Shown piece after piece: positions 1 through 9,235 of a DNA stretch of 64,000 nucleotides (the stretch's first letter is position 1; every line of letters begins with the position of its first letter). The position numbers and the translations under genes were made by a program. Source of the DNA: an uncultured Candidatus Actinomarina sp. (GTDB taxonomy: Bacteria; Actinomycetota; Acidimicrobiia; Actinomarinales; Actinomarinaceae); assembly GCA_902526825.1 (NCBI GenBank), contig CABZMN010000006.1:1-64000 (forward strand), written 5' to 3'. The notes beneath the pieces were generated by a model. The model was given only the letters and a program-made list of their open reading frames with translations. It was not told where the DNA came from and did no database searches.

Positions 1-1
1 T

Positions 2-634
2 ATTTATTTTAATAATGATATTCAATATGGATCAAAATTTATCATTAAAAGAATTTTAGATATTACATTAAGTTTAATTTTGTTGGTTCTTTTTTCACCC
101 TTTATAATCTTTATCTCCATATTAATTTTTATTAAAGATGGGCTTCCAATAGTGATAAAACAGGATCGAGTTGGTTTGCATGGAGAACAATTTAGTATGT
201 TTAAATTTAGGAGTATGAAAAATGATTCACATGAACTGCGAAAAGAATTGTCCAATTTGAATAAAAGAAAAGGTCCTTTATTCAAAATTCAAAATGATCC
301 AAGAATTTTGTCCGGTCTCAGTTTTATAAGAGAAATGAGCCTAGATGAAATACCTCAATTACTTAATGTTCTTAGGGGTGAAATGTCTATAGTTGGACCA
401 AGACCTTTGTTTGATGATGATACAAAAATGTTTGATACTAATTACATGAGACGCTTGAATGTTATGCCGGGAATAACAGGATTGCTACAAATAAATGAAA
501 GGAATGCTGTTGATTTTAAAACTTGGTATAAATATGACATTGAATATATTGAAAATTGGAGTTTATTTTTAGATTTAGAAATAATTCTTAAAACGCCTTT
601 TGCAATGTTTTCTAAAAAAATAAGAGGAATTTGA
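2..634 (+). CDS. Bacterial sugar transferase (undecaprenyl-phosphate glycosyl-1-phosphate transferase, C-terminal part; 5' end outside window)
   Basis: Motifs QDRVG, FKFRSM, SLDEIPQLLNVLRGEMSIVGPRP, PGITGL; frame is open to the window edge, so partial. Confidence 0.93.
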   Translation: MYFNNDIQYGSKFIIKRILDITLSLILLVLFSPFIIFISILIFIKDGLPIVIKQDRVGLHGEQFSMFKFRSMKNDSHELRKELSNLNKRKGPLFKIQNDPRILSGLSFIREMSLDEIPQLLNVLRGEMSIVGPRPLFDDDTKMFDTNYMRRLNVMPGITGLLQINERNAVDFKTWYKYDIEYIENWSLFLDLEIILKTPFAMFSKKIRGI

Positions 635-636
635 AG

Positions 637-709
637 TGGGTCGGGTGGGAATCGAACCCACGACCTTGAGCTTAAAAGGCTCCTGCTCTACCAATTGAGC
701 TACCGACCC
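637..709 (-). tRNA. tRNA-Lys(UUU)
   Basis: Reverse complement GGGTCGGTAGCTCAATTGGTAGAGCAGGAGCCTTTTAAGCTCAAGGTCGTGGGTTCGATTCCCACCCGACCCA; acceptor GGGTCGG/CCGACCC; anticodon TTT. Confidence 0.96.
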
Positions 710-748
710 TGACATACTATATTACATTAAATTAATAGTAAAACTTTA

Positions 749-940
749 TTATTCTTCCTCTTTAAGTGAAGTGTCTGAAAAGCTTAATTTAATTTTACTC
801 ATATAGTCTTTCAATAATTTTTCTATATCATCAATGTCAACGTTTTCTTTTTTTATAAAACTTATTTCTTTAAGTAAATTATCAAATAAAGATTCAATTT
901 CTTCTGATTTTTTATTAATTTGTTCGTTAATTTCATTCAT
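749..940 (-). CDS. Small coiled-coil protein, possibly divergent XseB-like
   Basis: 63-aa charged helical ORF; family resemblance is weak. Confidence 0.4.
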   Translation of the reverse strand: MNEINEQINKKSEEIESLFDNLLKEISFIKKENVDIDDIEKLLKDYMSKIKLSFSDTSLKEEE

Positions 941-949
941 AGCTTTATT

Positions 950-1819
950 TTATATATTAGCTTTGTCAGAAAATTTCAACTCAGGGTTCTTTGAAAGCCT
1001 TTGTTTTGCCCATCTTGCAGGAGGTATTAATCTAAAAAAAGGTGGTAGGAAAGGTCTTGTTGTCTTTAACATTAACAAATTAAATCTTAAAATAATTTGT
1101 TTTAGCTTATTAGTTTTAATTCCATAAACATTCTTGAATTCATCAGGAAGAGTATGAAATGCAGTAAATGAAATAAATGGCCATATAGGTTTAATATGTT
1201 TTGGGACTGGACCCCCTGCAATGATATCGTATACGTCCTTAGCAACGTCTGTAAGGAGCAAATAATTTGCTTCTTTACTTTTTTTGGCTACCCAGTTTTT
1301 TAAATCTTCGTGAGTTTTAGGCATTTTATCGATATCAATCAGGACTAATTTAGCAGACAGAATATTTTCTTCGTGATATGTATCTTTCTCTTCTTTAGTC
1401 AGTTTTCTAACAGTTTTTTCATAAAAATATATAGATGAGAGTTGTAAACATGCATGAACCCAAAGAAGTTGTTCGTGATCAAGCGCATCATAATATCCTC
1501 CAGTTATTTCGTCTTCACCATTTATTACCTCATGTAATTTGTTGATTCTTGTAGCACTGTCATTTGCTTCCTCAATTGTTCCAAAGGTAACAGAATTTTG
1601 GAGAGAAAGAGTGCGTATAAGTCTCTTCCATGGGTCTCGTTGATAAAAAGATGTTTGTCTTGCACCAGCAGCGATTAATGGGTGTGCTGCATGCATAAGT
1701 AAAGCTCTAGCCCCACCAAAAAGAACTGTTATTTCCTTATTAACTTTCCACATCATTGAATTAGGACCAAAATGTCCGGGGTCGCCATTCATAAAATATA
1801 TAATATTCAATCTATGCAA
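950..1819 (-). CDS. Oxygenase MpaB / latex-clearing-protein-like (DUF2236) family protein
   Basis: MNGDPGHFGPNSMMWKVNKEITVLFGGARALLMHAAHP...GARQ and DHEQLLWVHA motifs; true start probably the internal Met near 1792. Confidence 0.85.
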   Translation of the reverse strand: MHRLNIIYFMNGDPGHFGPNSMMWKVNKEITVLFGGARALLMHAAHPLIAAGARQTSFYQRDPWKRLIRTLSLQNSVTFGTIEEANDSATRINKLHEVINGEDEITGGYYDALDHEQLLWVHACLQLSSIYFYEKTVRKLTKEEKDTYHEENILSAKLVLIDIDKMPKTHEDLKNWVAKKSKEANYLLLTDVAKDVYDIIAGGPVPKHIKPIWPFISFTAFHTLPDEFKNVYGIKTNKLKQIILRFNLLMLKTTRPFLPPFFRLIPPARWAKQRLSKNPELKFSDKANI

Positions 1820-1887
1820 TATCAGGAAATTATGATGGTTAAAATTACCTTATATTTAAGTTAAAAATTAAGAGATAATAATACTGT

Positions 1888-2220
1888 ATGGATAGCGATA
1901 TTTTTAATATATGTGGAGAATCTGATTTATTACCAGAGCTCGAAAAAATACAAAGCGACCCAAACTTTGTATTTGCACCAGATCCAAATTTTAATCCCAT
2001 AACATTATTTAATGAGATAGGTGATACGATCATGGTTAATTCATGGATTGAATGTGCAAATTATGTAAATGGTGGATGGGTAAATAATATTGTAGAGACT
2101 GGAAACTATGAAAGAAATCTATTCTTTGGTTTGTCAATATTAACTTTTGTATTATTCATTCCTGAAATTTTAAAATATTTGAATCGATTTTTAAATAGAA
2201 AAAAGGAGAAAATATCTTAA
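1888..2220 (+). CDS. Hypothetical protein with C-terminal TM segment
   Basis: 110-aa ORF, C-terminal LFFGLSILTFVLFIPEIL then basic tail; upstream of a polymerase-like gene. Confidence 0.55.
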   Translation: MDSDIFNICGESDLLPELEKIQSDPNFVFAPDPNFNPITLFNEIGDTIMVNSWIECANYVNGGWVNNIVETGNYERNLFFGLSILTFVLFIPEILKYLNRFLNRKKEKIS

Positions 2221-2276
2221 AGAGTGAAACTACAATAAAGTTTGTTTTTCTTATCCTTCTTCTTTTTGTTCCTTGG

Positions 2277-4205
2277 ATGATAAATTCATCTGATAATTTA
2301 GATAATGTACCTACAATAAATAATGAAAATATTGGTGAATTTGAATCAAATGTTTGTGAATTTTCATTTTTTGAATTTTTAAGTAAAAATTTAAATAGTT
2401 CTTATTTTTTACAACTTGATAACCCTTCATCAATTAATTGTTTTGCAAAAATTAATAGCGCTGACTATTTGAATGGTAAAAACATTGTTTATATTGGAAC
2501 TAATTTAAACGTAGATATAATAATTCAGTCATTGTTCTGGTTACTACTTTTTTCAATTATTCCAAAAGACAAAAAGATAAGTAAATTAAACTTCAAAAAT
2601 TCTTCAATCTTTGTTACCGTACTTTTGCTTCTCTTGCATTTTGTTTCTGAAGAATCTTTTTATAATATGAATTCAAAAATATACTCATCAAGTCTCAAAG
2701 ATAATTATCAACTTTACTCAGTACTGCTTACATTTTTTATAGTTTTAAAACTTTTTTCAATTCTGGTGGAAACACGAATTAACAACATAATATACTATCT
2801 TCCAATACTTTTTGTTTTTCCCGGTACATACAACAGCAGTAACCTAAATGTAATTTATATATGCTTGATATTCATTGGTGTTTCAATAATGTTAAGAAAA
2901 AATGTCTACAAAATATTGGTAATTATTAACTTGATTATTACTTACCTATGGATAAGTTTCATAAATGAAGATATTTTATATTTTGATGTAGACAAATTAA
3001 AGGGTTTTAGTAGTTCTTCCTATAATCAAAATTCTATTTTCTATTGGTCCATGTCATTTTTGTTTGTTATTTTTGGATTTGTGTACATATGTAAAATATC
3101 TCTAAAAAATATTGAGCTTAATAAGTTAAAAATTAATTTTTTAGCTTCTGGAGTTTTGGTTGTCTTTTTCTCACTCATTTCAGCGGTTAGCCCTGTAATT
3201 AATTTTTTTACGTACTACTATCTCGGATTAAACAAAACTGCAAGTAAAACTTTCGATCCAGTTGCTGGAAATGCCTGGAGAGGAATAAGTTCTAGTGCGG
3301 AAGCAATTGGAGAATTTTATGCTTTTGTTATCCTATTTACAATTTTTACTTCTGTGTATAAAAAAATGAAATTAAGTCTTTTAGAGATATGTTTGCTTTT
3401 GATTAATTTATATGGACTTTATAAATCAAATAATTTTGCTGCGATGACTTCAATGTTGATTGTAATTCTGTTGTTCTTCATATTTTTAAATGTTCAAAGT
3501 AAAAATATAAAATATCCTTTATTTATTTTGACAATATTAATTTTTCCAATAATTTATTTTTCTTTTTTTAATTCTTATGATTTAGATGAATCTAGTAGAA
3601 AGATGATTAAAGAGGGATTTAATGTTTCAAATGTTGAGTATCTTGATAAAAATGAGTTTGGACGAACTCCTATCGATGACAATCGATTTTATGAAGTAAT
3701 TTTAAATAGTGATAGTAAAAGTAAAATTTCTACTTCTTTAAATTATTTAGTTGAAGAATATCACTTTAGTGAAAGAAATGGTATTCCAAATATTACAACA
3801 ATAATTAGTTCAATTGCTACACCAATAAATAGAAGTGAAAAATGGGGAATTTTTTTTGGTAAATATAATCCAAGCTTTAAAACTTTTCTCATTGGGACAG
3901 GGTCAATTAATTTAACAGATTACTATTTTGGTCATGCCTCAAAAGCAAATTTTGGCCTTATACTTCCACACTCATCAATATTTTCATATTTAATATTCTT
4001 TGGTATTTTAGGTTTGGTAGTTTTAATAGGTTTAATTTTTAGTAAGTTTTATTTAAATAAAAACAACACTTACTTTATTCTTCTCAATGTATATTTTTTA
4101 ATTAATTTACTAAAAAGTGATTCACTTCTTTATCTAAATTCATTCCTATTATTTATAATGCTTCTTAGTTCAAATAATTTATTTAAGTATTCTAAAGTCG
4201 AATGA
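2277..4205 (+). CDS. Multi-TM O-antigen polymerase/ligase-like (Wzy-like) protein
   Basis: Many hydrophobic segments inside an EPS gene cluster; N-terminus probably extends upstream (see findings). Confidence 0.6.
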   Translation: MINSSDNLDNVPTINNENIGEFESNVCEFSFFEFLSKNLNSSYFLQLDNPSSINCFAKINSADYLNGKNIVYIGTNLNVDIIIQSLFWLLLFSIIPKDKKISKLNFKNSSIFVTVLLLLLHFVSEESFYNMNSKIYSSSLKDNYQLYSVLLTFFIVLKLFSILVETRINNIIYYLPILFVFPGTYNSSNLNVIYICLIFIGVSIMLRKNVYKILVIINLIITYLWISFINEDILYFDVDKLKGFSSSSYNQNSIFYWSMSFLFVIFGFVYICKISLKNIELNKLKINFLASGVLVVFFSLISAVSPVINFFTYYYLGLNKTASKTFDPVAGNAWRGISSSAEAIGEFYAFVILFTIFTSVYKKMKLSLLEICLLLINLYGLYKSNNFAAMTSMLIVILLFFIFLNVQSKNIKYPLFILTILIFPIIYFSFFNSYDLDESSRKMIKEGFNVSNVEYLDKNEFGRTPIDDNRFYEVILNSDSKSKISTSLNYLVEEYHFSERNGIPNITTIISSIATPINRSEKWGIFFGKYNPSFKTFLIGTGSINLTDYYFGHASKANFGLILPHSSIFSYLIFFGILGLVVLIGLIFSKFYLNKNNTYFILLNVYFLINLLKSDSLLYLNSFLLFIMLLSSNNLFKYSKVE

Positions 4206-5347
4206 ATAGTAAAAATAGGTTAGCATATGTAACTTATCAGAGTTTTCCAGCTGATACTGCAAATTCCTTGCAGACAATAACTAACATAATTGAGTTAACA
4301 AGGCTAGGGGTAAATGTTGAACTAGTTTTTCCAGAGAGAGATATTACTTGTTCAGATAATTTGGAAAAATTGAAAGAATTTTATAATTTCAATGATAATT
4401 TTAAAATTAGTATGCTCAAACATAACTTACCATTTAAAAAAATTGGTATCTTCGAAAAATTTATGTTTCACATAAGTCATTTTTTGTGGTCAAGACAAGC
4501 AGTGAAGTATATAAATAATAGAAAAAGTCATGATGTGTACCTTACAAGATCCGATTGGATTTTCTTCTTTTTAACAAGTAGTGGAAGGAATGTGATTTTT
4601 GAATGTCACCAACCTTCAAAAATAAGAAAATTAGTGCTAAAACGATGTTTGAAAAATGAAAATGCAAAGGTAATTTTTTTAAATAAAAAATTGTATTTAA
4701 CTTATAAAAAATATATTAAATTTGATAAAAATTCAATCATATTAGAGAACGGTTATAGAGAAAGTCTATTTGATAAGAAAATTTCAAAAAAAGAAAATCA
4801 GATGATTTTTGTTGGTCAGTTATTGAGATTTGGTTCAGGGAGAAATTTAGATTTTATAATCTCTTGTTTTGAAGATAAAAGTTTAAATAATTTTAATCTG
4901 AAAATAGTTGGAGGCCCTGTAGAGTATATTGAAATAATTAAGGAGAAAAAAGGAGGTATGATTCCAGATAATATAACTTTCTTAGGAAGGTTGGATCACA
5001 ATCAAACAGTTCAGGTAATGCTTGAATCAAATATCGGTATTCTCATTAACTCAAGCGAAAATATTCATTCCACAAAATTTACTTCTCCACTTAAATATTT
5101 TGAATATATGGCAGCACAACTGAAGATACTTGCAGTAGATTTTGAATCACATAGAGAGCTACCTTTTAGCGATAATATCTTATTTTTTGATGAGAATAAT
5201 AAGGCTTCTTTTATTGATGCAGTTAAAAAATTAAATAAAACTAAACCAATAGAAAAAGAAAAATACAATAATTTTTCTTTATCAAAAAGATCAAAAAAAA
5301 TAATTGAATTTGCACGCCTGGAGGGACTCGAACCCCCAACCCTCTGA
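4202..5347 (+). CDS. Glycosyltransferase (GT4-like)
   Basis: C-terminal half IFVGQLLRFGSGRNLDFI...IVGG...FLGRLDHNQTVQVMLESNIGILINSS...SPLKYFEYMAA; C-terminus read through antisense tRNA-Arg. Confidence 0.85.
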   Translation: MNSKNRLAYVTYQSFPADTANSLQTITNIIELTRLGVNVELVFPERDITCSDNLEKLKEFYNFNDNFKISMLKHNLPFKKIGIFEKFMFHISHFLWSRQAVKYINNRKSHDVYLTRSDWIFFFLTSSGRNVIFECHQPSKIRKLVLKRCLKNENAKVIFLNKKLYLTYKKYIKFDKNSIILENGYRESLFDKKISKKENQMIFVGQLLRFGSGRNLDFIISCFEDKSLNNFNLKIVGGPVEYIEIIKEKKGGMIPDNITFLGRLDHNQTVQVMLESNIGILINSSENIHSTKFTSPLKYFEYMAAQLKILAVDFESHRELPFSDNILFFDENNKASFIDAVKKLNKTKPIEKEKYNNFSLSKRSKKIIEFARLEGLEPPTL

Positions 5348-5386
5348 TCCGAAGTCAGATGCTCTATCCAGTTGAGCCACAGGCGC
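5313..5386 (-). tRNA. tRNA-Arg(UCG)
   Basis: Reverse complement GCGCCTGTGGCTCAACTGGATAGAGCATCTGACTTCGGATCAGAGGGTTGGGGGTTCGAGTCCCTCCAGGCGTG; anticodon loop CTTCGGA. Confidence 0.95.
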
Positions 5387-5421
5387 AAAATATTTAAAAG
5401 TTTTATACAATATATATATTA

Positions 5422-6156
5422 ATGAAAAAACATTTAGTTTTAAATACCCAAATAAATGAGACGACTGTCGATAAGGTTGCAAATCTTTTGGTAAATGAAT
5501 CAAAACTAACAGTTGCTGTTTGTAATGCAAACTCCCTAGTTAGAGCATCTAAAAATAATAGAATAAATAAGGTTCTTAATGCATTTGACATATGTACACC
5601 AGATGGATTTCCCGTAGCATTAGCATCACGATTGTTGTACAAAAATGGTCAAAAAAGAGTGGATGGATTTAATTTGTTCAAAAAGACACTTGAAATAAGT
5701 GAGAATAAAGAAGTTACACACTATTTTTTTGGTAATAAAGAAGAAGTTGTTATGAAAATAATAAATAAGTTTGAAAAGTCGAATCCGAATACACAGATCA
5801 TAGGATATGTTTGTCCACCATACTTGGAAATTGATGAACTTTTAGATGAACAATATATTAAAGAAATCATAGAGATACAGCCAAGTATTGTCTGGGTATC
5901 TTTAGGTTTTCCTAAACAAGAACTTTTTATAAATGAATTAAAAAATAAATATAATTTTAATTCAAACCTTGTTGGAATAGGTTTTACTTTTGACTGGATT
6001 TCAGGAACAAAATTTAAAGCTCCTGAAATGCTGGCAAATATAGGAATGGAGTGGATATTTAGACTTGTTCAGGAACCAAGAAGATTACTTAAACGCTATT
6101 TGATCGATAACTATTTATTTATACTTTATTTTATAAAACAATACAAAAATAAATAA
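5422..6156 (+). CDS. WecB/TagA/CpsF family glycosyltransferase
   Basis: VAVCNANSLVRASKN...CTPDGFPVALASRL...VDGFNLFKKTL...WVSLGFPKQELF...GIGFTFDWISGTKFKAPE. Confidence 0.93.
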   Translation: MKKHLVLNTQINETTVDKVANLLVNESKLTVAVCNANSLVRASKNNRINKVLNAFDICTPDGFPVALASRLLYKNGQKRVDGFNLFKKTLEISENKEVTHYFFGNKEEVVMKIINKFEKSNPNTQIIGYVCPPYLEIDELLDEQYIKEIIEIQPSIVWVSLGFPKQELFINELKNKYNFNSNLVGIGFTFDWISGTKFKAPEMLANIGMEWIFRLVQEPRRLLKRYLIDNYLFILYFIKQYKNK

Positions 6157-7794
6157 ATGTATCAACTTAAAAGCATAGTAAATAAACTAGAAGAAAATTT
6201 AAAAGAATTCAACATCTTCGAAAACGTTGATATAAAAATTTGCAATGAGCAAAAATATCAGTTTCAAATTAACAATTTTGTAAAGTACCAAAAACACGAA
6301 CAGATAAATGATATTATCACTTCAACAATTAAAATTATTGAAGAAACAGATATTATCAATTCATTTGAGGTATCCGATAAAAATTTCATAAATTTAGAGA
6401 TAAATATAAATAAATTTCAATATACATTCAAAAATATTAGAAAAGCCATAATGGTTGAAAATCAAAAGAATATAATTCTCGATTATGGTGGACCTAATAT
6501 TGGAAAACCTTTACATGTTGGTCATTTAAGATCATTAAATATAGGAAGGAGTCTATATAACATAAATAAATTGGTGGGGAATAAAGTAACCAGTGATATT
6601 CATCTGGGTGACTGGGGAATGCCAGTTGCTCAAATAATTAGTTATATGATTGTTCATAAAATAGATTTTGAAAAAATAACTATTGATGAATTAGAGAAAA
6701 TTTATCCTTTGTCATCTAGTTTATATAATGATCATGATGAATTTAAAGAATCTGCTCTTAAAATAAATAAAAAATTAAATGAAAACGATAAAGAAATAAT
6801 TGATCATTGGAGTAGGTTAAAGAATGTTTCGATAAAAGCAATAAATCAGACACTTGAAATACTTGGCCATAAATTTGACCTAATTCTTGGAGAAAGTGAT
6901 GTAAATTATTTAATTCCAGAAATGATTGAATCTCTATTGAAAAAGAAAAAAATAACTAACGATAATGGAGCTTACGTCGCAAGTTTAAATACAGATCCAA
7001 AGATATTAATAACAAAATCAGATGGTTCATACTTATACATAACGACAGATCTTGCAACAGTAATTAATCGAAAAGATAAAAATTTCGACACGGTGTTATA
7101 TGTGGTCGACAAAAGACAGTCATTACATTTTAATCAACTTTTTAAATGTATCGATTATTTTGGTTTTGACGATGCGAATTTTGAGCATATAGCATTCGGT
7201 ACTATAAATGACTCAATGGGAAATCCATTCAAGACAAGAGAGGGCGGGACAAAAAAATTAATTGACTTGTTTAAAGAAACTAAATATTACGTAAAAGATA
7301 TCAATAAGAATCTAGATGACCCAACAGTTAATAAATTAGCTAACACAATTCTTACTTTTAGTGATCTGATTACAAATAGAAAAACAGATTACAAATTTGA
7401 TTTAGAAAAATTTTCTAATATTAGTGGAAAAACAGGAATCTACGTTCAATATGCACTTGTAAGAGCTAAAAAATTATTGAATAAATCAAACTTAAAATTA
7501 GAAAAAGATTTTTATATAACAAAATTAGATGAAAAAGATTTAAACCTAATTTATAGTTTTATGAAATTTGAAATTTATTTTGAGCAAGCTTTAAATAATA
7601 GTGAACCACATCACCTTGCAGATTATCTATATGAATTATCAAATTTATATAATTCAATGTATCAAAGTGATAATATTTTAGAGAATAACGATCAGGAAAT
7701 TATGACTAATAAGTTGTTGGTTACCAGCTACTTTGTAGATTATTCGACATTGTTAATGGAGTCTTTAGGTATATTTCCAGTAGATGAAATGTAA
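6157..7794 (+). CDS. argS: Arginyl-tRNA synthetase
   Basis: LDYGGPNIGKPLHVGHLRSLNIGRSL (HIGH), DIHLGDWGMP, YVVDKRQSLHFNQLF, KTREGG. Confidence 0.95.
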   Translation: MYQLKSIVNKLEENLKEFNIFENVDIKICNEQKYQFQINNFVKYQKHEQINDIITSTIKIIEETDIINSFEVSDKNFINLEININKFQYTFKNIRKAIMVENQKNIILDYGGPNIGKPLHVGHLRSLNIGRSLYNINKLVGNKVTSDIHLGDWGMPVAQIISYMIVHKIDFEKITIDELEKIYPLSSSLYNDHDEFKESALKINKKLNENDKEIIDHWSRLKNVSIKAINQTLEILGHKFDLILGESDVNYLIPEMIESLLKKKKITNDNGAYVASLNTDPKILITKSDGSYLYITTDLATVINRKDKNFDTVLYVVDKRQSLHFNQLFKCIDYFGFDDANFEHIAFGTINDSMGNPFKTREGGTKKLIDLFKETKYYVKDINKNLDDPTVNKLANTILTFSDLITNRKTDYKFDLEKFSNISGKTGIYVQYALVRAKKLLNKSNLKLEKDFYITKLDEKDLNLIYSFMKFEIYFEQALNNSEPHHLADYLYELSNLYNSMYQSDNILENNDQEIMTNKLLVTSYFVDYSTLLMESLGIFPVDEM

Positions 7795-7800
7795 ATTTTC

Positions 7801-8343
7801 TTATAAAAATATTTGAGAGGACATTACCCAAAGGAATAAAACAACACTGTATGATACTGAATCCTTTAGGTCAATAGTTCTTAACAAATTATGCTGTAAA
7901 AACAAAACTAGAGGTACTGCTATAAAGCCAGAAAATGAAACAGCTTTACCAATATCAATTACATCGCTTACTATTTTTGATTGTGGGTCAATAAAGAATT
8001 GAAAAAAAATAAGAAAAAAGAGAGAGGTAAATATAGCAATAATAATATTTGTAATGAGGTCTCGAAATGAAGAATTATATATTTTGAAAATATTCAAAAA
8101 CTCAACAGGAATAAATAAAACAAAGAGCGATACACAGAAAAGAATTAAAAACCAAAATAATCCTTGTGCGTTCCATGTAATTACTTGTTGTTCGATAATA
8201 CCTATAGATTCCATAAGAAGATATACAGAGTAACCAAGGTAAATTGAACCTAATGAAAATAGATACAATCCAAACATACTAAACATGTGCTTTTTCTGAA
8301 AATTTATATTTGTTATTTGATTATTCATATTTTCATAATTCAT
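7801..8343 (-). CDS. Hypothetical membrane protein
   Basis: 180-aa ORF with about five hydrophobic segments. Confidence 0.55.
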   Translation of the reverse strand: MNYENMNNQITNINFQKKHMFSMFGLYLFSLGSIYLGYSVYLLMESIGIIEQQVITWNAQGLFWFLILFCVSLFVLFIPVEFLNIFKIYNSSFRDLITNIIIAIFTSLFFLIFFQFFIDPQSKIVSDVIDIGKAVSFSGFIAVPLVLFLQHNLLRTIDLKDSVSYSVVLFLWVMSSQIFL

Positions 8344-8387
8344 ACTGTCATATAATAATGTTTTTTATATTAAAGTTAATTATAAAT

Positions 8388-8621
8388 ATGGAATTAATAG
8401 ACACACCCAACCCTAATGCTAAAAAAGTGCTAGCTAAGAATATATCACCTTCTAATTTCCATAATGAAAATACCCAATCTTCCATTTCTAAACAATTAAA
8501 AAACATTGAAGGTGTTACATCAACTTTTTTTGGTCCTGATTTTATAACAATTACAAAAGGTGAGAATGTGAGCTGGGAGACCATAAATCAAGATATTATC
8601 AACATATTTGATAAACTGTAA
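8388..8621 (+). CDS. Stand-alone Nfu/NifU N-terminal domain protein
   Basis: MELIDTPNPNAKKVL...SSISKQLKNIEGVTSTFFGPDFITITK...WETINQDIINIF matches the Nfu_N pattern; start moved from 8310 to 8388. Confidence 0.85.
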   Translation: MELIDTPNPNAKKVLAKNISPSNFHNENTQSSISKQLKNIEGVTSTFFGPDFITITKGENVSWETINQDIINIFDKL

Positions 8622-8623
8622 AC

Positions 8624-9235
8624 ATGGAAACATTTAATGAGGATCCTAAACCTGGAAGATTGGTCTTACCATTAGTTCTTATAGGAATGATTGCTACAAC
8701 TTATACATTTATAAATAGAGTAGCCGCTAATAACAACCTTGAGATTGAACCAGAGGAATCACAAGTAGAAGAGGTAGTTGAGATTGAGACAACAACAGAA
8801 GAATCAACAACTACAACTACTACAACATTGCCTGATGAAGTAATAACCTATTTAGAAGAAATTTCTTCCGAAAAAATTCAGTCCATTGACTTGGCATCAA
8901 AAGTTCTTGAAGCCAATGACAATTGGGACAATGAAAGTGTAACTTACCAAGAAGCAAAAGATGAATTTGCAAACTTTATTGAAGATGCAGAACAATTTGT
9001 ATTAACAGTGAACGAGCCTGGGCCTCCAAATACCTTTGCAGGATTGATAAAAAGCCATGAAGAGTTGAAATCTCTTGCTCAATTAATATATGAGGATACT
9101 GTAGAGCTTTTAGAAGGCCTTACTTCATCAGATACTGGTGAAAGAAGAGCCGCAGCTTTAGATTCCTTCAACAATAATATAAATCTCTTTCAACAAAAAA
9201 TTGAAGAAATAGTTGCTATTAATACCTCAAGCTAA
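8624..9235 (+). CDS. Membrane-anchored hypothetical protein with Glu/Thr-rich linker
   Basis: N-terminal TM then EEVVEIETTTEESTTTTTTTLPDE linker and helical domain. Confidence 0.6.
   Translation: METFNEDPKPGRLVLPLVLIGMIATTYTFINRVAANNNLEIEPEESQVEEVVEIETTTEESTTTTTTTLPDEVITYLEEISSEKIQSIDLASKVLEANDNWDNESVTYQEAKDEFANFIEDAEQFVLTVNEPGPPNTFAGLIKSHEELKSLAQLIYEDTVELLEGLTSSDTGERRAAALDSFNNNINLFQQKIEEIVAINTSS

Noticed and set aside
5065-5388. Minus-strand 107-aa ORF (MRLWLNWIEHLTSDQRVGGSSPSRRAN...) and 5291..5530
   Set aside because: VGGSSPSRR and APVAQLDRASDFGSEGWGFESLQA are typical spurious translations of a tRNA gene; the region is tRNA-Arg.
8788-8826. Microsatellite in 8624..9235
   Set aside because: The ACA/ACT run encodes an ordinary Thr-rich linker; no evidence for phase variation from a single sequence.
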